A DNA stretch of 5,101 nt from an uncultured Clostridia bacterium (GCA_934167735.1 CAKPLV010000082.1:1-5101), one strand, 5' to 3'; counted from the stretch's first letter, positions 1 to 5,047 are shown. The notes: generated by a model not told the origin, from the letters alone. Numbers and translations: made by a program.

Positions 1-1121
1 GCTTCGATTTTTTCAGCTGTTATTATAGCTTCTAAAGTTAGTCTTGATTTAATTGCTTCAATTGCTTGAGGCTCATATTCTTTTCTTACTTCTTCTTCAG
101 TTTTACCTATCATTTTGAAGTATTGATCAATATTTAATCCTTGATATGATAATCTTTGTTCAAAGTCTTTTAACATGTTGTCTATTTCCATGTCTATCAT
201 TCCAGATGGAATTTCTAATTTAACATTTTTGCATGCAGCTTTTATTGCAGCATCTTCTGTTTCATATTTTGCTTTATCTGCATTGCTTTTTTCTAATTTT
301 GCTTTTATGTCTTCTTTTAATTCTTTTAATGTATCAAATTCACTAACATCTTTAGCAAATTCATCATCTAATTCTGGTAATTCTTTTTTCTTTATTTCAT
401 GTAATTTTACTTTGAACATAGCTTCTTTTCCAGCTAAGTCTTTTGAAAAATATTCTTTAGGGAATGTTACTTTGATTTCTCTTTCTTCATCAATTTTCAT
501 TCCTTCAAGTTGATCTTCAAATCCTGGTATGAATGCTCCACTTCCTATTTCTAATTCATGACCTTCAGCTTTTCCACCTTCAAATGCAACACCATCAACA
601 AATCCTTCGAAGTCTATTGTTGCAATATCTCCTTTTTCAAGTGGTCTATCATCTATGCTTATTAATCTTGAATTATGTTCTTGCATATGTGATAATTCAT
701 GTTCAATGTCTTTGTCTTCTACATTATACTCTATTTTTTTAAGTTCTATACCTTTATATTTTCCTAATTCAACTTCTGGTTTTGTTTGAACTGTTACTAC
801 ATATATAACATCTTTACCTTTTTCCATTTGTTTTATTTCAACTTCTGGTCTGCTTACAACTTCTATTTTGTTTTCTTTTAAAGCTTCTTCATAGCTTTCT
901 GTTGCAACTTCGTTAAATGCATCTTCATAGAAAATTTGTGCACCATAATATTTTTCAACAATGTTCATTGGTGCTTTTCCTTTTCTAAATCCTGGTATAT
1001 TAAAATATTTAGCATTTTGAAAATATACTTTTTTCATAGCATCTTCAAATTTTTGTGCTTCTACTGTAATCTCTAATTTTACTTCATTTGCGTTTTCTGT
1101 TTTTTCAACTTTACAATTCAT
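1..1121 (-). CDS. tig: Trigger factor, ribosome-associated chaperone and peptidyl-prolyl isomerase (3' end outside window)
   Basis: Trigger factor binds L23 at the ribosome exit tunnel, shields nascent chains and has prolyl isomerase activity; it acts in the cytoplasm. I read 373 complete residues from the ATG at 1121-1119. The N-terminal ribosome-binding signature GFRKGKAP is at residues 44-51, followed by NIVEKYYG. An FKBP-like isomerase domain covers about residues 160-245 (GDIATIDFEGFVDG, then IPGFEDQLEGM at about 198-208). The helical C-terminal arm begins at about 250 and is cut by the window edge. The family is usually near 430 residues, so roughly 55 are missing; this is an edge effect, with no internal stop. 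The start is supported by the purine-rich AGGAAAGGAAG a few bases upstream and by the normal N-terminus. It diverges from rpmB and has its own promoter. In many Clostridia clpP and clpX follow tig, but that part lies outside the window. Confidence 0.96.
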   Translation of the reverse strand, partial: MNCKVEKTENANEVKLEITVEAQKFEDAMKKVYFQNAKYFNIPGFRKGKAPMNIVEKYYGAQIFYEDAFNEVATESYEEALKENKIEVVSRPEVEIKQMEKGKDVIYVVTVQTKPEVELGKYKGIELKKIEYNVEDKDIEHELSHMQEHNSRLISIDDRPLEKGDIATIDFEGFVDGVAFEGGKAEGHELEIGSGAFIPGFEDQLEGMKIDEEREIKVTFPKEYFSKDLAGKEAMFKVKLHEIKKKELPELDDEFAKDVSEFDTLKELKEDIKAKLEKSNADKAKYETEDAAIKAACKNVKLEIPSGMIDMEIDNMLKDFEQRLSYQGLNIDQYFKMIGKTEEEVRKEYEPQAIEAIKSRLTLEAIITAEKIE

Positions 1122-1157
1122 GATAATCTTCCTTTCCTACATTCTATTAGCTTTTAT

Positions 1158-1185
1158 ATTATATCATATATTTTCCATTTTGCAA
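1158..1185 (-). promoter_or_regulatory. Probable sigma-A-type promoter of tig
   Basis: On the minus strand a TTGCAA box (1185-1180) is separated by 16 bases from a perfect TATAAT (1163-1158). Transcription would start near 1151, giving a leader of about 30 bases that contains the tig ribosome binding site. The -10 box is perfect and the -35 box matches 4 of 6. Position and spacing fit well, but the region is very AT-rich, so chance matches are possible. Confidence 0.6.
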
Positions 1186-1241
1186 GTAATTTTTGAATTT
1201 ATTTTTATTGCAACTTTTTTGGGCTAAAGTCTTGTTTTTTT

Positions 1242-1270
1242 TTCAATTATGTGATAAACTATTTTATAGT
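1242..1270 (+). promoter_or_regulatory. Candidate promoter of rpmB
   Basis: TATAGT at 1265-1270 matches the -10 consensus at 5 of 6 positions. With a 17-base spacer, the -35 position holds TTCAAT (1242-1247), matching only 3 of 6. A rival reading is TTGTTT at 1232-1237 with GATAAA at 1253-1258 and a short 15-base spacer. rpmB needs a promoter between 1122 and 1290 because the upstream gene diverges. Which boxes are used is uncertain. Confidence 0.35.
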
Positions 1271-1307
1271 CATAATTTATTATTAAATTGGGAGGTGCAA
1301 TTAAATC

Positions 1308-1508
1308 ATGGCAAAATGTGAAGTTTGTGAAAAAACAGCTATTCATGGAAATAAATTGAGTATAACTCGTTCTCATATAAGTAAAAGATCACCAAGAACA
1401 TGGAAACCAAATTTAAGAACTGTAAAAGCTGATGTAGATGGTGAAATTAAAAAAATCCATGTATGTGCTAAATGTTTAAAAAATGGAAAAGTTAAAAGAG
1501 CACAATAA
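1308..1508 (+). CDS. rpmB: 50S ribosomal protein L28, zinc-binding form
   Basis: L28 is a small, basic protein of the large ribosomal subunit. The 66-residue product has the usual family length and pattern: MAKCEVC at the start, HGNKLSITRSH, then a TWKPNLRTVK segment. It carries two Cys pairs, C4/C7 and C53/C56, which together form the four-ligand zinc site of the C+ type; zinc-free L28 paralogues lack them. The start is well supported: GGGAGGTG at 1290-1297 lies 10 bases before the ATG. The gene stands alone, diverges from tig, converges on the RNHCP gene, and is followed 6 bases after its stop by a rho-independent terminator, so it is probably a monocistronic unit. Lys/Arg richness fits rRNA binding. 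Confidence 0.97.
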   Translation: MAKCEVCEKTAIHGNKLSITRSHISKRSPRTWKPNLRTVKADVDGEIKKIHVCAKCLKNGKVKRAQ

Positions 1509-1514
1509 TAGTTC

Positions 1515-1542
1515 AAAACGCTTAGGCGTTTTTTTCTTTTTT
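1515..1542 (+). terminator. Rho-independent terminator of rpmB
   Basis: AAAACGC (1515-1521) pairs with GCGTTTT (1526-1532) around a four-base TTAG loop, and the T-run continues to about 1542 with one C. It starts 6 bases after the rpmB stop codon, which is the expected place. The stem has three consecutive G-C pairs at the loop end. Confidence 0.88.
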
Positions 1543-1549
1543 AAAACAC

Positions 1550-1592
1550 AAAAAAGCTAGCTAAAGTTAAACTTTAAGCTAGCTTCTTTTTT
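1550..1592 (-). terminator. Bidirectional terminator between rpmB and the RNHCP gene
   Basis: AAGCTAGCT (1554-1562) pairs with AGCTAGCTT (1577-1585). The stem extends through AAAG/CTTT with a single-base bulge (A1576) and a tiny loop. On the minus strand the hairpin is followed by a run of six T (complement of the A-run just left of it), ending the kinase/RNHCP transcript. On the plus strand it is followed by TCTTTTTT, so it can also back up the rpmB terminator. The plus-side T-run overlaps the stop codon of the RNHCP gene at 1591-1593. Confidence 0.85.
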
Positions 1593-1908
1593 ATATATGT
1601 TTTGCACTTAATTTTATAATTTCATCCATGTCATCATCTTCTGCAACTTTATTTTTTCTTATTGCACCACATTTTTGACATTTAAATACAATTACATATC
1701 CTTTTTTAGAATTTGTTTCTATTCCAACTGGTTCAAGTAAACCATGACATTCTTCTGCTCTATCTCCTGGATTTATATCTAAATGTTTTGAATATAAACA
1801 ATATGGACAATGATTTCTACAAGTATATCCTAATTTAGGAACTTTTCTTCCACAATTCTCACATATAAATTCTTCATCTATTTTTGTAAATTTACTTTGT
1901 TCTAACAT
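1591..1908 (-). CDS. RNHCP domain zinc-ribbon protein of unknown function
   Basis: The 105-residue product carries the hallmark RNHCP motif at residues 31-35, after which this uncharacterised family is named. Likely metal ligands are C16 and C19 (CENCG), C30, H33, C34 and C37, then C54/H55, and C77/C80 (CQKCG), so at least two zinc-knuckle units are probable. The segment YSKHLDINPGDRAEEC is strongly family-like. The molecular role is unknown; nucleic-acid binding is only an inference from the zinc ribbons. I chose the ATG at 1908-1906, one base after the kinase stop codon. An in-frame TTG at 1935 would add nine residues overlapping the kinase, but family members begin close to the FTK.DE segment. 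A GGAGGAG lies 15 bases upstream of the ATG, a long spacing, so coupling to kinase translation is likely. No signal peptide or membrane segment is seen. Confidence 0.88.
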   Translation of the reverse strand: MLEQSKFTKIDEEFICENCGRKVPKLGYTCRNHCPYCLYSKHLDINPGDRAEECHGLLEPVGIETNSKKGYVIVFKCQKCGAIRKNKVAEDDDMDEIIKLSAKHI

Positions 1909-1909
1909 T

Positions 1910-3553
1910 TTAGTATTCGAAATCTCCTCCACCAATAAATTCTCTTAATAATGAATTAGATGGTACTAATTCTTTTGGAATTGGTTCAAAATATTTTAAT
2001 AATTCTATTAATCTTTGTGCTTCAGCATATTCTACTTCATCATTAGTTATTTTTTCTAATTGTGGCATAACATCATCTTTTAGAACTCCTAATTCATAGA
2101 TTAATGATGTATTAAATATTTTGTCTGCATCTTCTTGGAATGGGAATATATTTTTCTCTTCTCCTTTATTTACATTATCCCAACTTGATATGGTATTTTG
2201 AGCTGTATATCCTCTAAATTTGCTGTCTCTTGCAATTCTTCTTACAAGTCTTGTGTCTGTTGTTGAAATTCTGTTAAATGCATCCATATTTAGTACTGTT
2301 AAAGCACTTATGTATATTTTATATTTTTGTTCTTTAGGAATTCTTTCTGTTAATTTATCATTTAAGCAATGAATTCCTTCTATAACTAGTACTTCATCTT
2401 TTGCTAATTTGATTTTCTTTCCTTTATATTTCTTTGTTCCTTCATGGAAATCAAATTCTGGCATTTCAACTTCTTTTCCGTCTAATAATGCTAATAAATG
2501 ATCATTAAATAATTTTGTATCTATTGCTTCTATACATTCAAAATCATATTCACCTTTTTCATTTCTAGGTGTTTGTTCTCTTTCTACAAAATAATTATCA
2601 ACAGAAATTGTTACTGGTTTTATTCCATTTAATTTTAATTGTATTCCAAGTCTTTGTGCAAATGTTGTTTTTCCTGATGATGATGGTCCTGCTATTAATA
2701 TCATTTTTACACCTTTTCTTGATGCAATATCATCTGCTATTTGTGAGATTTTTTTCTCATGTAATGCTTCTGATAATAATATTAAATCTTTTATCCTGTT
2801 TTCTTTAACTGCTGTATTTAATCTATATACTGTTCCAACATTTAAAACTTTGTATATTGTTTCATATTCTTGTAATGCCCATAATAATTTTTTTGTTTCT
2901 TTAAATTCAGGTAATTTTGTAACATCTTTTGAACTTGGATATCTTAATAAAAATCCTTTACTATATTTTTTGATGTCAAATAATTTTGTAACACCTGTAT
3001 GTGTTGCAATAGTTTCATAAAAATAATTATAGTAATCTTTGCAATAATACATATTTATTTCATCATTTTCTTTTAAGTCAAATTGTAATCTTCCTTTTGG
3101 AGAGTTTGTTTTTGCATAGAATTTTTCTGCTTCTTCTCTGTTCATTGTTCTTTTTTCTATTTTTAAGTCTGCATCTATTAATTCTTGCATTTTTGCTTTG
3201 ACTTTTTCTAACATTTTGTCTGTTACTTCCATGTTTTCAATTGAACAATACATTGCATTTGATAATTGATAATCTACTATTACATGTGCTCTTGGATATG
3301 TTAACCAAAATGCATTTCCCATAATAAATGTTAGTGTCCTTCTATATATTTTCATTCCTTCTTTTGAATTTATATCTATTAATTCTATTTTTCCACTTTC
3401 TTCAAGAGGATAATCTAAATTTTTATATTCATTATTGAATTTTGCTCCAACAACTGGAAATTCACTTTCTTTTATTTGATCTTTTAATATTTCTGATATT
3501 TTCGTATTTTCTTCTGTTTTTATTATTAATTTTTCTTTTTTATCTTCACTCAT
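1910..3553 (-). CDS. Nucleoside (uridine-type) kinase with N-terminal TGS/ThrRS-like region
   Basis: The C-terminal half is a P-loop kinase of the uridine kinase/phosphoribulokinase superfamily. Such enzymes phosphorylate nucleosides in cytoplasmic salvage; the exact substrate here is not shown by the sequence. Walker A is GPSSSGKTT at residues 289-297 (K295). SVDNYF at 317-322 carries the Asp typical of uridine kinases. YDFECIEAID (336-345) and VLVIEGIH (388-395, Walker-B-like) follow, and the basic segment RLVRRIARDSKFRG (435-448) looks like the phosphate-binding lid. Residues about 8-63 resemble a TGS domain, and about 64-200 resemble the second additional domain of threonyl-tRNA synthetase. 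No aminoacylation core is present. The 547-residue length fits this clostridial multidomain kinase family. The ATG at 3553 has AGGAGG 7 bases upstream. A sigma-A-type promoter precedes it, and the RNHCP gene follows after one base, so the two form an operon. Confidence 0.9.
   Translation of the reverse strand: MSEDKKEKLIIKTEENTKISEILKDQIKESEFPVVGAKFNNEYKNLDYPLEESGKIELIDINSKEGMKIYRRTLTFIMGNAFWLTYPRAHVIVDYQLSNAMYCSIENMEVTDKMLEKVKAKMQELIDADLKIEKRTMNREEAEKFYAKTNSPKGRLQFDLKENDEINMYYCKDYYNYFYETIATHTGVTKLFDIKKYSKGFLLRYPSSKDVTKLPEFKETKKLLWALQEYETIYKVLNVGTVYRLNTAVKENRIKDLILLSEALHEKKISQIADDIASRKGVKMILIAGPSSSGKTTFAQRLGIQLKLNGIKPVTISVDNYFVEREQTPRNEKGEYDFECIEAIDTKLFNDHLLALLDGKEVEMPEFDFHEGTKKYKGKKIKLAKDEVLVIEGIHCLNDKLTERIPKEQKYKIYISALTVLNMDAFNRISTTDTRLVRRIARDSKFRGYTAQNTISSWDNVNKGEEKNIFPFQEDADKIFNTSLIYELGVLKDDVMPQLEKITNDEVEYAEAQRLIELLKYFEPIPKELVPSNSLLREFIGGGDFEY
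1924..1930 (-). promoter_or_regulatory. Shine-Dalgarno of the RNHCP gene, inside the kinase gene
   Basis: On the minus strand GGAGGAG lies within the last codons of the kinase, where it encodes part of the Gly-Gly-Gly-Asp stretch. It is 15 bases before the ATG at 1908, longer than usual. It lies downstream of the alternative TTG start at 1935 and so cannot serve that start, which argues for the ATG. Confidence 0.55.
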
Positions 3554-3570
3554 TTTTATTCCTCCTAGCT

Positions 3571-3583
3571 ATGTAAATTACAT
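3571..3583. promoter_or_regulatory. Operator-like palindrome at the kinase transcription start
   Basis: ATGTAA and TTACAT form a perfect 13-base inverted repeat around a single central A. A further TTACAT half-site lies at 3591-3596, just beside and partly inside the predicted -10 box. The palindrome straddles the predicted start of transcription (about 3581), a usual place for a repressor site. No regulator is identifiable, and AT-rich DNA yields short palindromes by chance. Confidence 0.3.
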
Positions 3584-3587
3584 TCCT

Positions 3588-3616
3588 ATTTTACATTATT
3601 CTACCGAATAAGTCAA
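3588..3616 (-). promoter_or_regulatory. Promoter of the kinase-RNHCP operon (sigma-A type)
   Basis: On the minus strand TTGACT (3616-3611, 5 of 6 to consensus) is followed by a 17-base spacer and TAAAAT (3593-3588, 5 of 6). Transcription should begin near 3581, leaving about 28 bases of leader with the AGGAGG at 3566-3561. This is the best promoter match in the window. Confidence 0.75.
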
Positions 3617-3623
3617 ACTTATT
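3607..3623. promoter_or_regulatory. Inverted repeat over the kinase -35 box
   Basis: AATAAGT (3607-3613) and ACTTATT (3617-3623) are perfect 7-base arms around CAA. The repeat covers the whole -35 hexamer of the kinase promoter and lies between the two divergent genes. This is consistent with a protein-binding site, but no regulator is known and it may be chance. Confidence 0.3.
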
Positions 3624-3634
3624 TTATATTTTAT

Positions 3635-3662
3635 GCATAGATTATTTTTATATGTATATAAT
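3635..3662 (+). promoter_or_regulatory. Candidate sspH promoter, possibly forespore (sigma-G/F) type
   Basis: GCATA at 3635-3639 fits the -35 pattern of forespore sigma factors (G, A/C, A, T, purine). Seventeen bases later TATAATT (3657-3663) matches the CATnnTA -10 pattern only partly. TATAAT at 3657-3662 is also a perfect sigma-A -10 box, but no good sigma-A -35 lies at the right distance. The forespore reading is favoured mainly by the gene it serves. Confidence 0.35.
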
Positions 3663-3668
3663 TATTTC

Positions 3669-3675
3669 AGAGGTG
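3669..3675 (+). promoter_or_regulatory. Shine-Dalgarno that fixes the sspH start
   Basis: AGAGGTG ends 7 bases before the ATG at 3683 but only 1 base before the in-frame ATG at 3677. The second ATG is therefore the likely start. Confidence 0.7.
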
Positions 3676-3682
3676 TATGTTT

Positions 3683-3865
3683 ATGAAATATAAAAGAGTA
3701 CAAGATATTTTGGCAAACAAAGAAAAAGTTGATATCTTTTTTGATGAACGTCCTGTTTGGATTCAAGGTATTAATAATGATATTGCTAAAGTTGGATTTA
3801 TTGATAATTTTGAAGAAAGAGATGTTTTCATTGATGATTTGTATGAAAGAAATCTTTATAATTAA
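3683..3865 (+). CDS. sspH: H-type small acid-soluble spore protein
   Basis: The 60-residue product matches the SspH family pattern. It has a basic N-terminus with an RVQDIL helix start (RAkeI in relatives), then an alternating hydrophobic strand (VDIFF), the core PVWIQGIN at residues 26-33, and a C-terminal DVFIDDLYE segment resembling the V.V..L.E ending of relatives. H-type proteins are minor small acid-soluble proteins made in the forespore; their precise role in the spore core is not well known, and they are unrelated to the DNA-coating alpha/beta type. The ATG at 3683 is chosen because AGAGGTG is 7 bases upstream; the ATG at 3677 lies too close to it. The gene is alone, diverges from the kinase, and ends in a strong hairpin terminator 2 bases after its stop. 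It is direct evidence for spore-forming ability or ancestry. Confidence 0.83.
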   Translation: MKYKRVQDILANKEKVDIFFDERPVWIQGINNDIAKVGFIDNFEERDVFIDDLYERNLYN

Positions 3866-3867
3866 AT

Positions 3868-3899
3868 AAAGAACTCAATTAATTTTGAGTTCTTTTTGT
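3868..3899 (+). terminator. Terminator of sspH, probably also serving rpsR
   Basis: AAAGAACTCAA (3868-3878) pairs perfectly over 11 bases with TTGAGTTCTTT (3885-3895) around a TTAATT loop. On the plus strand a T-run follows directly. On the minus strand the hairpin is followed by TTTATTTAATT, a weaker tail, and it lies 20 bases after the rpsR stop codon. A single bidirectional terminator between the convergent units is likely. Confidence 0.88.
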
Positions 3900-3914
3900 G
3901 TGACTATTTAAATT

Positions 3915-4202
3915 CTAGTCTTTTGCTGCATATGGTAATACAGCAATATGTCTAGCTCTTTTAACAGCAAGTGTTATGTCTCTTTGATGTTTTGCACATG
4001 CACCTGTTGTTCTTCTTGGTAATATTTTACCTTTATCATTTACAAATTTCTTTAATTGTTCAGGATTTTTGTAATCTAATACGAAGTTTGCATCACTACA
4101 TAATGTACAAACTTTTTTTCTTTGTTTTCTGAACTTTGGATTGTAATCTTCATCATAGTTATTATTGTTTCTATTATTTCTTTTTTTGTTCTTATCTGCC
4201 AT
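3915..4202 (-). CDS. rpsR: 30S ribosomal protein S18, zinc-binding form
   Basis: S18 binds 16S rRNA as a heterodimer with S6 in the platform of the small subunit. The 95-residue product has the conserved core KKVCTLC at 30-35 through the ILPRRTTGACAKHQRDITLAVKRARHIAVLPY region. C32, C35, C69 and H72 give the four-ligand zinc-binding type, where zinc-free S18 proteins have lost these residues. The first 30 residues form a low-complexity extension rich in Asn and Lys (NNRNNNNY at 9-16), longer than in many bacteria and probably disordered. The start is firm: AGGAGGGG lies 6 bases upstream of the ATG. It is the last gene of rpsF-ssb-rpsR, 21 bases after ssb, which gives co-production with its partner S6. 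rplI, often the next gene, is not here: a terminator and sspH follow instead. Confidence 0.97.
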   Translation of the reverse strand: MADKNKKRNNRNNNNYDEDYNPKFRKQRKKVCTLCSDANFVLDYKNPEQLKKFVNDKGKILPRRTTGACAKHQRDITLAVKRARHIAVLPYAAKD

Positions 4203-4223
4203 TGTTTTCCCCTCCTTGTATTA

Positions 4224-4658
4224 TTAAAATGGTAAATCGTCACTTGAAGATACTTCAAAATCTGATCCAGGCATAGCTCCAGGTACTGCATTTCCAAATG
4301 TATTTTCAAATGCTGTACTTCCTGCTGCTTCTCCATCTCTTCTGCTATCAGCAAAGTATGCTTCTTCTGCGACTACTTCTGTAACATAGTGTTTTTGACC
4401 TTGGTCATCATCCCATGTTCTTGTTTGGATTCTTCCAATTATTCCTACTTGTTGACCTTTTTTAAAGTATTTGCTACAAAATTCTCCTAATTTACTCCAA
4501 GCTACGATATTTATAAAATCTGCTTGTCTTTCTTCTCCTTGTCTTGCAAATCTTCTATTTACAGCTAATGAGAATGATGCAACAACTGTATTATTTGTTT
4601 GTGTATATCTTACTTCTGGGTCTCTTGTTAATCTACCCATTAAAATTACTTTATTCAT
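4224..4658 (-). CDS. ssb: Single-stranded DNA-binding protein
   Basis: SSB coats single-stranded DNA as a homotetramer during replication, repair and recombination, and recruits partner enzymes through its C-terminal tip. The 144-residue product begins MNKVILMGRLTRDPEVRYT, the usual start of the OB fold, which runs to about residue 105. Aromatic positions typical of DNA contact include W54 (IVAWSKLGEF) and W82. Residues 106-139 form a short, Gly/Ser/Ala-containing flexible linker, and the acidic tip DDLPF (140-144) is intact, so the gene is complete. The length is at the short end of the family because of the compact linker. It is the middle gene of rpsF-ssb-rpsR, 49 bases after rpsF. The Shine-Dalgarno is weak: AAAGGG lies about 13 bases upstream of the ATG, so its translation may depend partly on that of rpsF. 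Confidence 0.97.
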   Translation of the reverse strand: MNKVILMGRLTRDPEVRYTQTNNTVVASFSLAVNRRFARQGEERQADFINIVAWSKLGEFCSKYFKKGQQVGIIGRIQTRTWDDDQGQKHYVTEVVAEEAYFADSRRDGEAAGSTAFENTFGNAVPGAMPGSDFEVSSSDDLPF

Positions 4659-4707
4659 CTTTTATCACTTACCCTTTCTACTTTAATTAAGGCCCTTTGT
4701 TTCCTAA

Positions 4708-4986
4708 TTATTTTTTTACTACAATAAATTTTAATATTTCATCTGTTATTCTGTAAACTCTTTCAAGTTCTTTTATAGATTCTGGTTTTGCTTCGAAATC
4801 GAATTCTACATAAAATGCTTCTTTGAATTTTTTGATTTCATATGCTAATTTTCTTTTACCCATATCTACAACATTTTCTACTTTTCCATTTTCATTGATT
4901 AATCCTGTGAATTTTTCTTCTAAAGCTTTTAAACCAGCTTCATCAACACTTGGATTAATAATGATAATACTTTCGTATTTGTTCAT
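4708..4986 (-). CDS. rpsF: 30S ribosomal protein S6
   Basis: S6 forms the S6:S18 dimer that binds the central domain of 16S rRNA. The 92-residue product has the family's length and motifs: MNKYESIIIINPS at the start, GKRKLAYEIKK at 43-53, then YVEFDFEA and VYRITDEILKF at 78-88. The C-terminus lacks the Glu-rich tail found in some bacteria. The ATG at 4986 is chosen because AGGAGG (5000-4995) ends 8 bases before it. An in-frame GTG at 4995 overlaps that Shine-Dalgarno and cannot be served by it. It is the first gene of rpsF-ssb-rpsR. The leader between the tRNA terminator and this gene holds a short hairpin that could be part of the S6:S18 autoregulation known for this operon in many bacteria. 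Confidence 0.97.
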   Translation of the reverse strand: MNKYESIIIINPSVDEAGLKALEEKFTGLINENGKVENVVDMGKRKLAYEIKKFKEAFYVEFDFEAKPESIKELERVYRITDEILKFIVVKK

Positions 4987-4994
4987 TATTTTCA

Positions 4995-5000
4995 CCTCCT
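4995..5000 (-). promoter_or_regulatory. Shine-Dalgarno that fixes the rpsF start
   Basis: A perfect AGGAGG on the minus strand, 8 bases before the ATG at 4986. It overlaps the alternative GTG codon at 4995-4993, which rules that codon out as the start. Confidence 0.85.
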
Positions 5001-5005
5001 CTTGG

Positions 5006-5040
5006 ATATATAACTCATTTTGAATGAGTAAGGTATGTAT
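5006..5040 (-). promoter_or_regulatory. Hairpin in the rpsF leader, candidate S6:S18 binding motif
   Basis: On the minus strand ACTCATT (5029-5023) pairs with AATGAGT (5019-5013) around CAA. Flanking AUACAUA and UAUAUAU can pair further with one mismatch, leaving CCUU (5033-5030) bulged on the 5' side. A stem with a C-rich 5' bulge below an apical hairpin is the layout described for the rpsF autoregulatory element bound by S6:S18. The expected CCG of that element is here CCU, so the match is partial. Confidence 0.3.
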
Positions 5041-5047
5041 TTCTACA

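Noticed and set aside
175..742. Plus-strand open frames of 112 and 69 codons (175-513 and 533-742)
   Set aside because: They lie antisense to tig, give Ser/Phe/Leu-rich low-complexity products typical of AT-rich antisense frames, and match no family I recognise.
1122..1307. Possible riboswitch or ribosomal-protein leader between tig and rpmB
   Set aside because: 186 bases of AT-rich sequence with only short, weak pairings. Apart from promoter-like boxes and the ribosome binding sites I see no conserved leader structure.
1909..1935. TTG start at 1935 for the RNHCP gene
   Set aside because: It adds nine residues that overlap the kinase, is not served by the GGAGGAG (which lies downstream of it), and extends beyond where family members usually begin. 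It is not fully excluded.
2569..2808. Plus-strand open frame of 79 codons inside the kinase gene
   Set aside because: Antisense to the Walker A region; the product is almost only Leu, Phe, Met and Val, an artefact of the reverse complement of Lys/Glu/Asn/Asp codons. It looks membrane-like but has no ribosome binding site.
3677..3682. ATG at 3677 as sspH start
   Set aside because: Only one base separates it from the Shine-Dalgarno; the ATG six bases later has the right spacing and better matches the family N-terminus.
4076..4354. Minus-strand frame of 92 codons spanning the ssb end and rpsR start
   Set aside because: It overlaps two certain genes in another frame, and its protein has no family-like pattern.
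4672..4698. Repeated CCCTTT and a TTAATTAA palindrome in the rpsF-ssb spacer
   Set aside because: Short matches expected in AT-rich DNA; on the coding strand the repeats are simply AAAGGG purine runs.
4987..4995. GTG at 4995 as rpsF start
   Set aside because: It overlaps the AGGAGG; the ATG at 4986 has ideal spacing and the usual S6 N-terminus.
4471..5023. Plus-strand open frames at 4471-4686 and 4823-5023
   Set aside because: Both are antisense to ssb and rpsF, with hydrophobic low-complexity products and no own signals.
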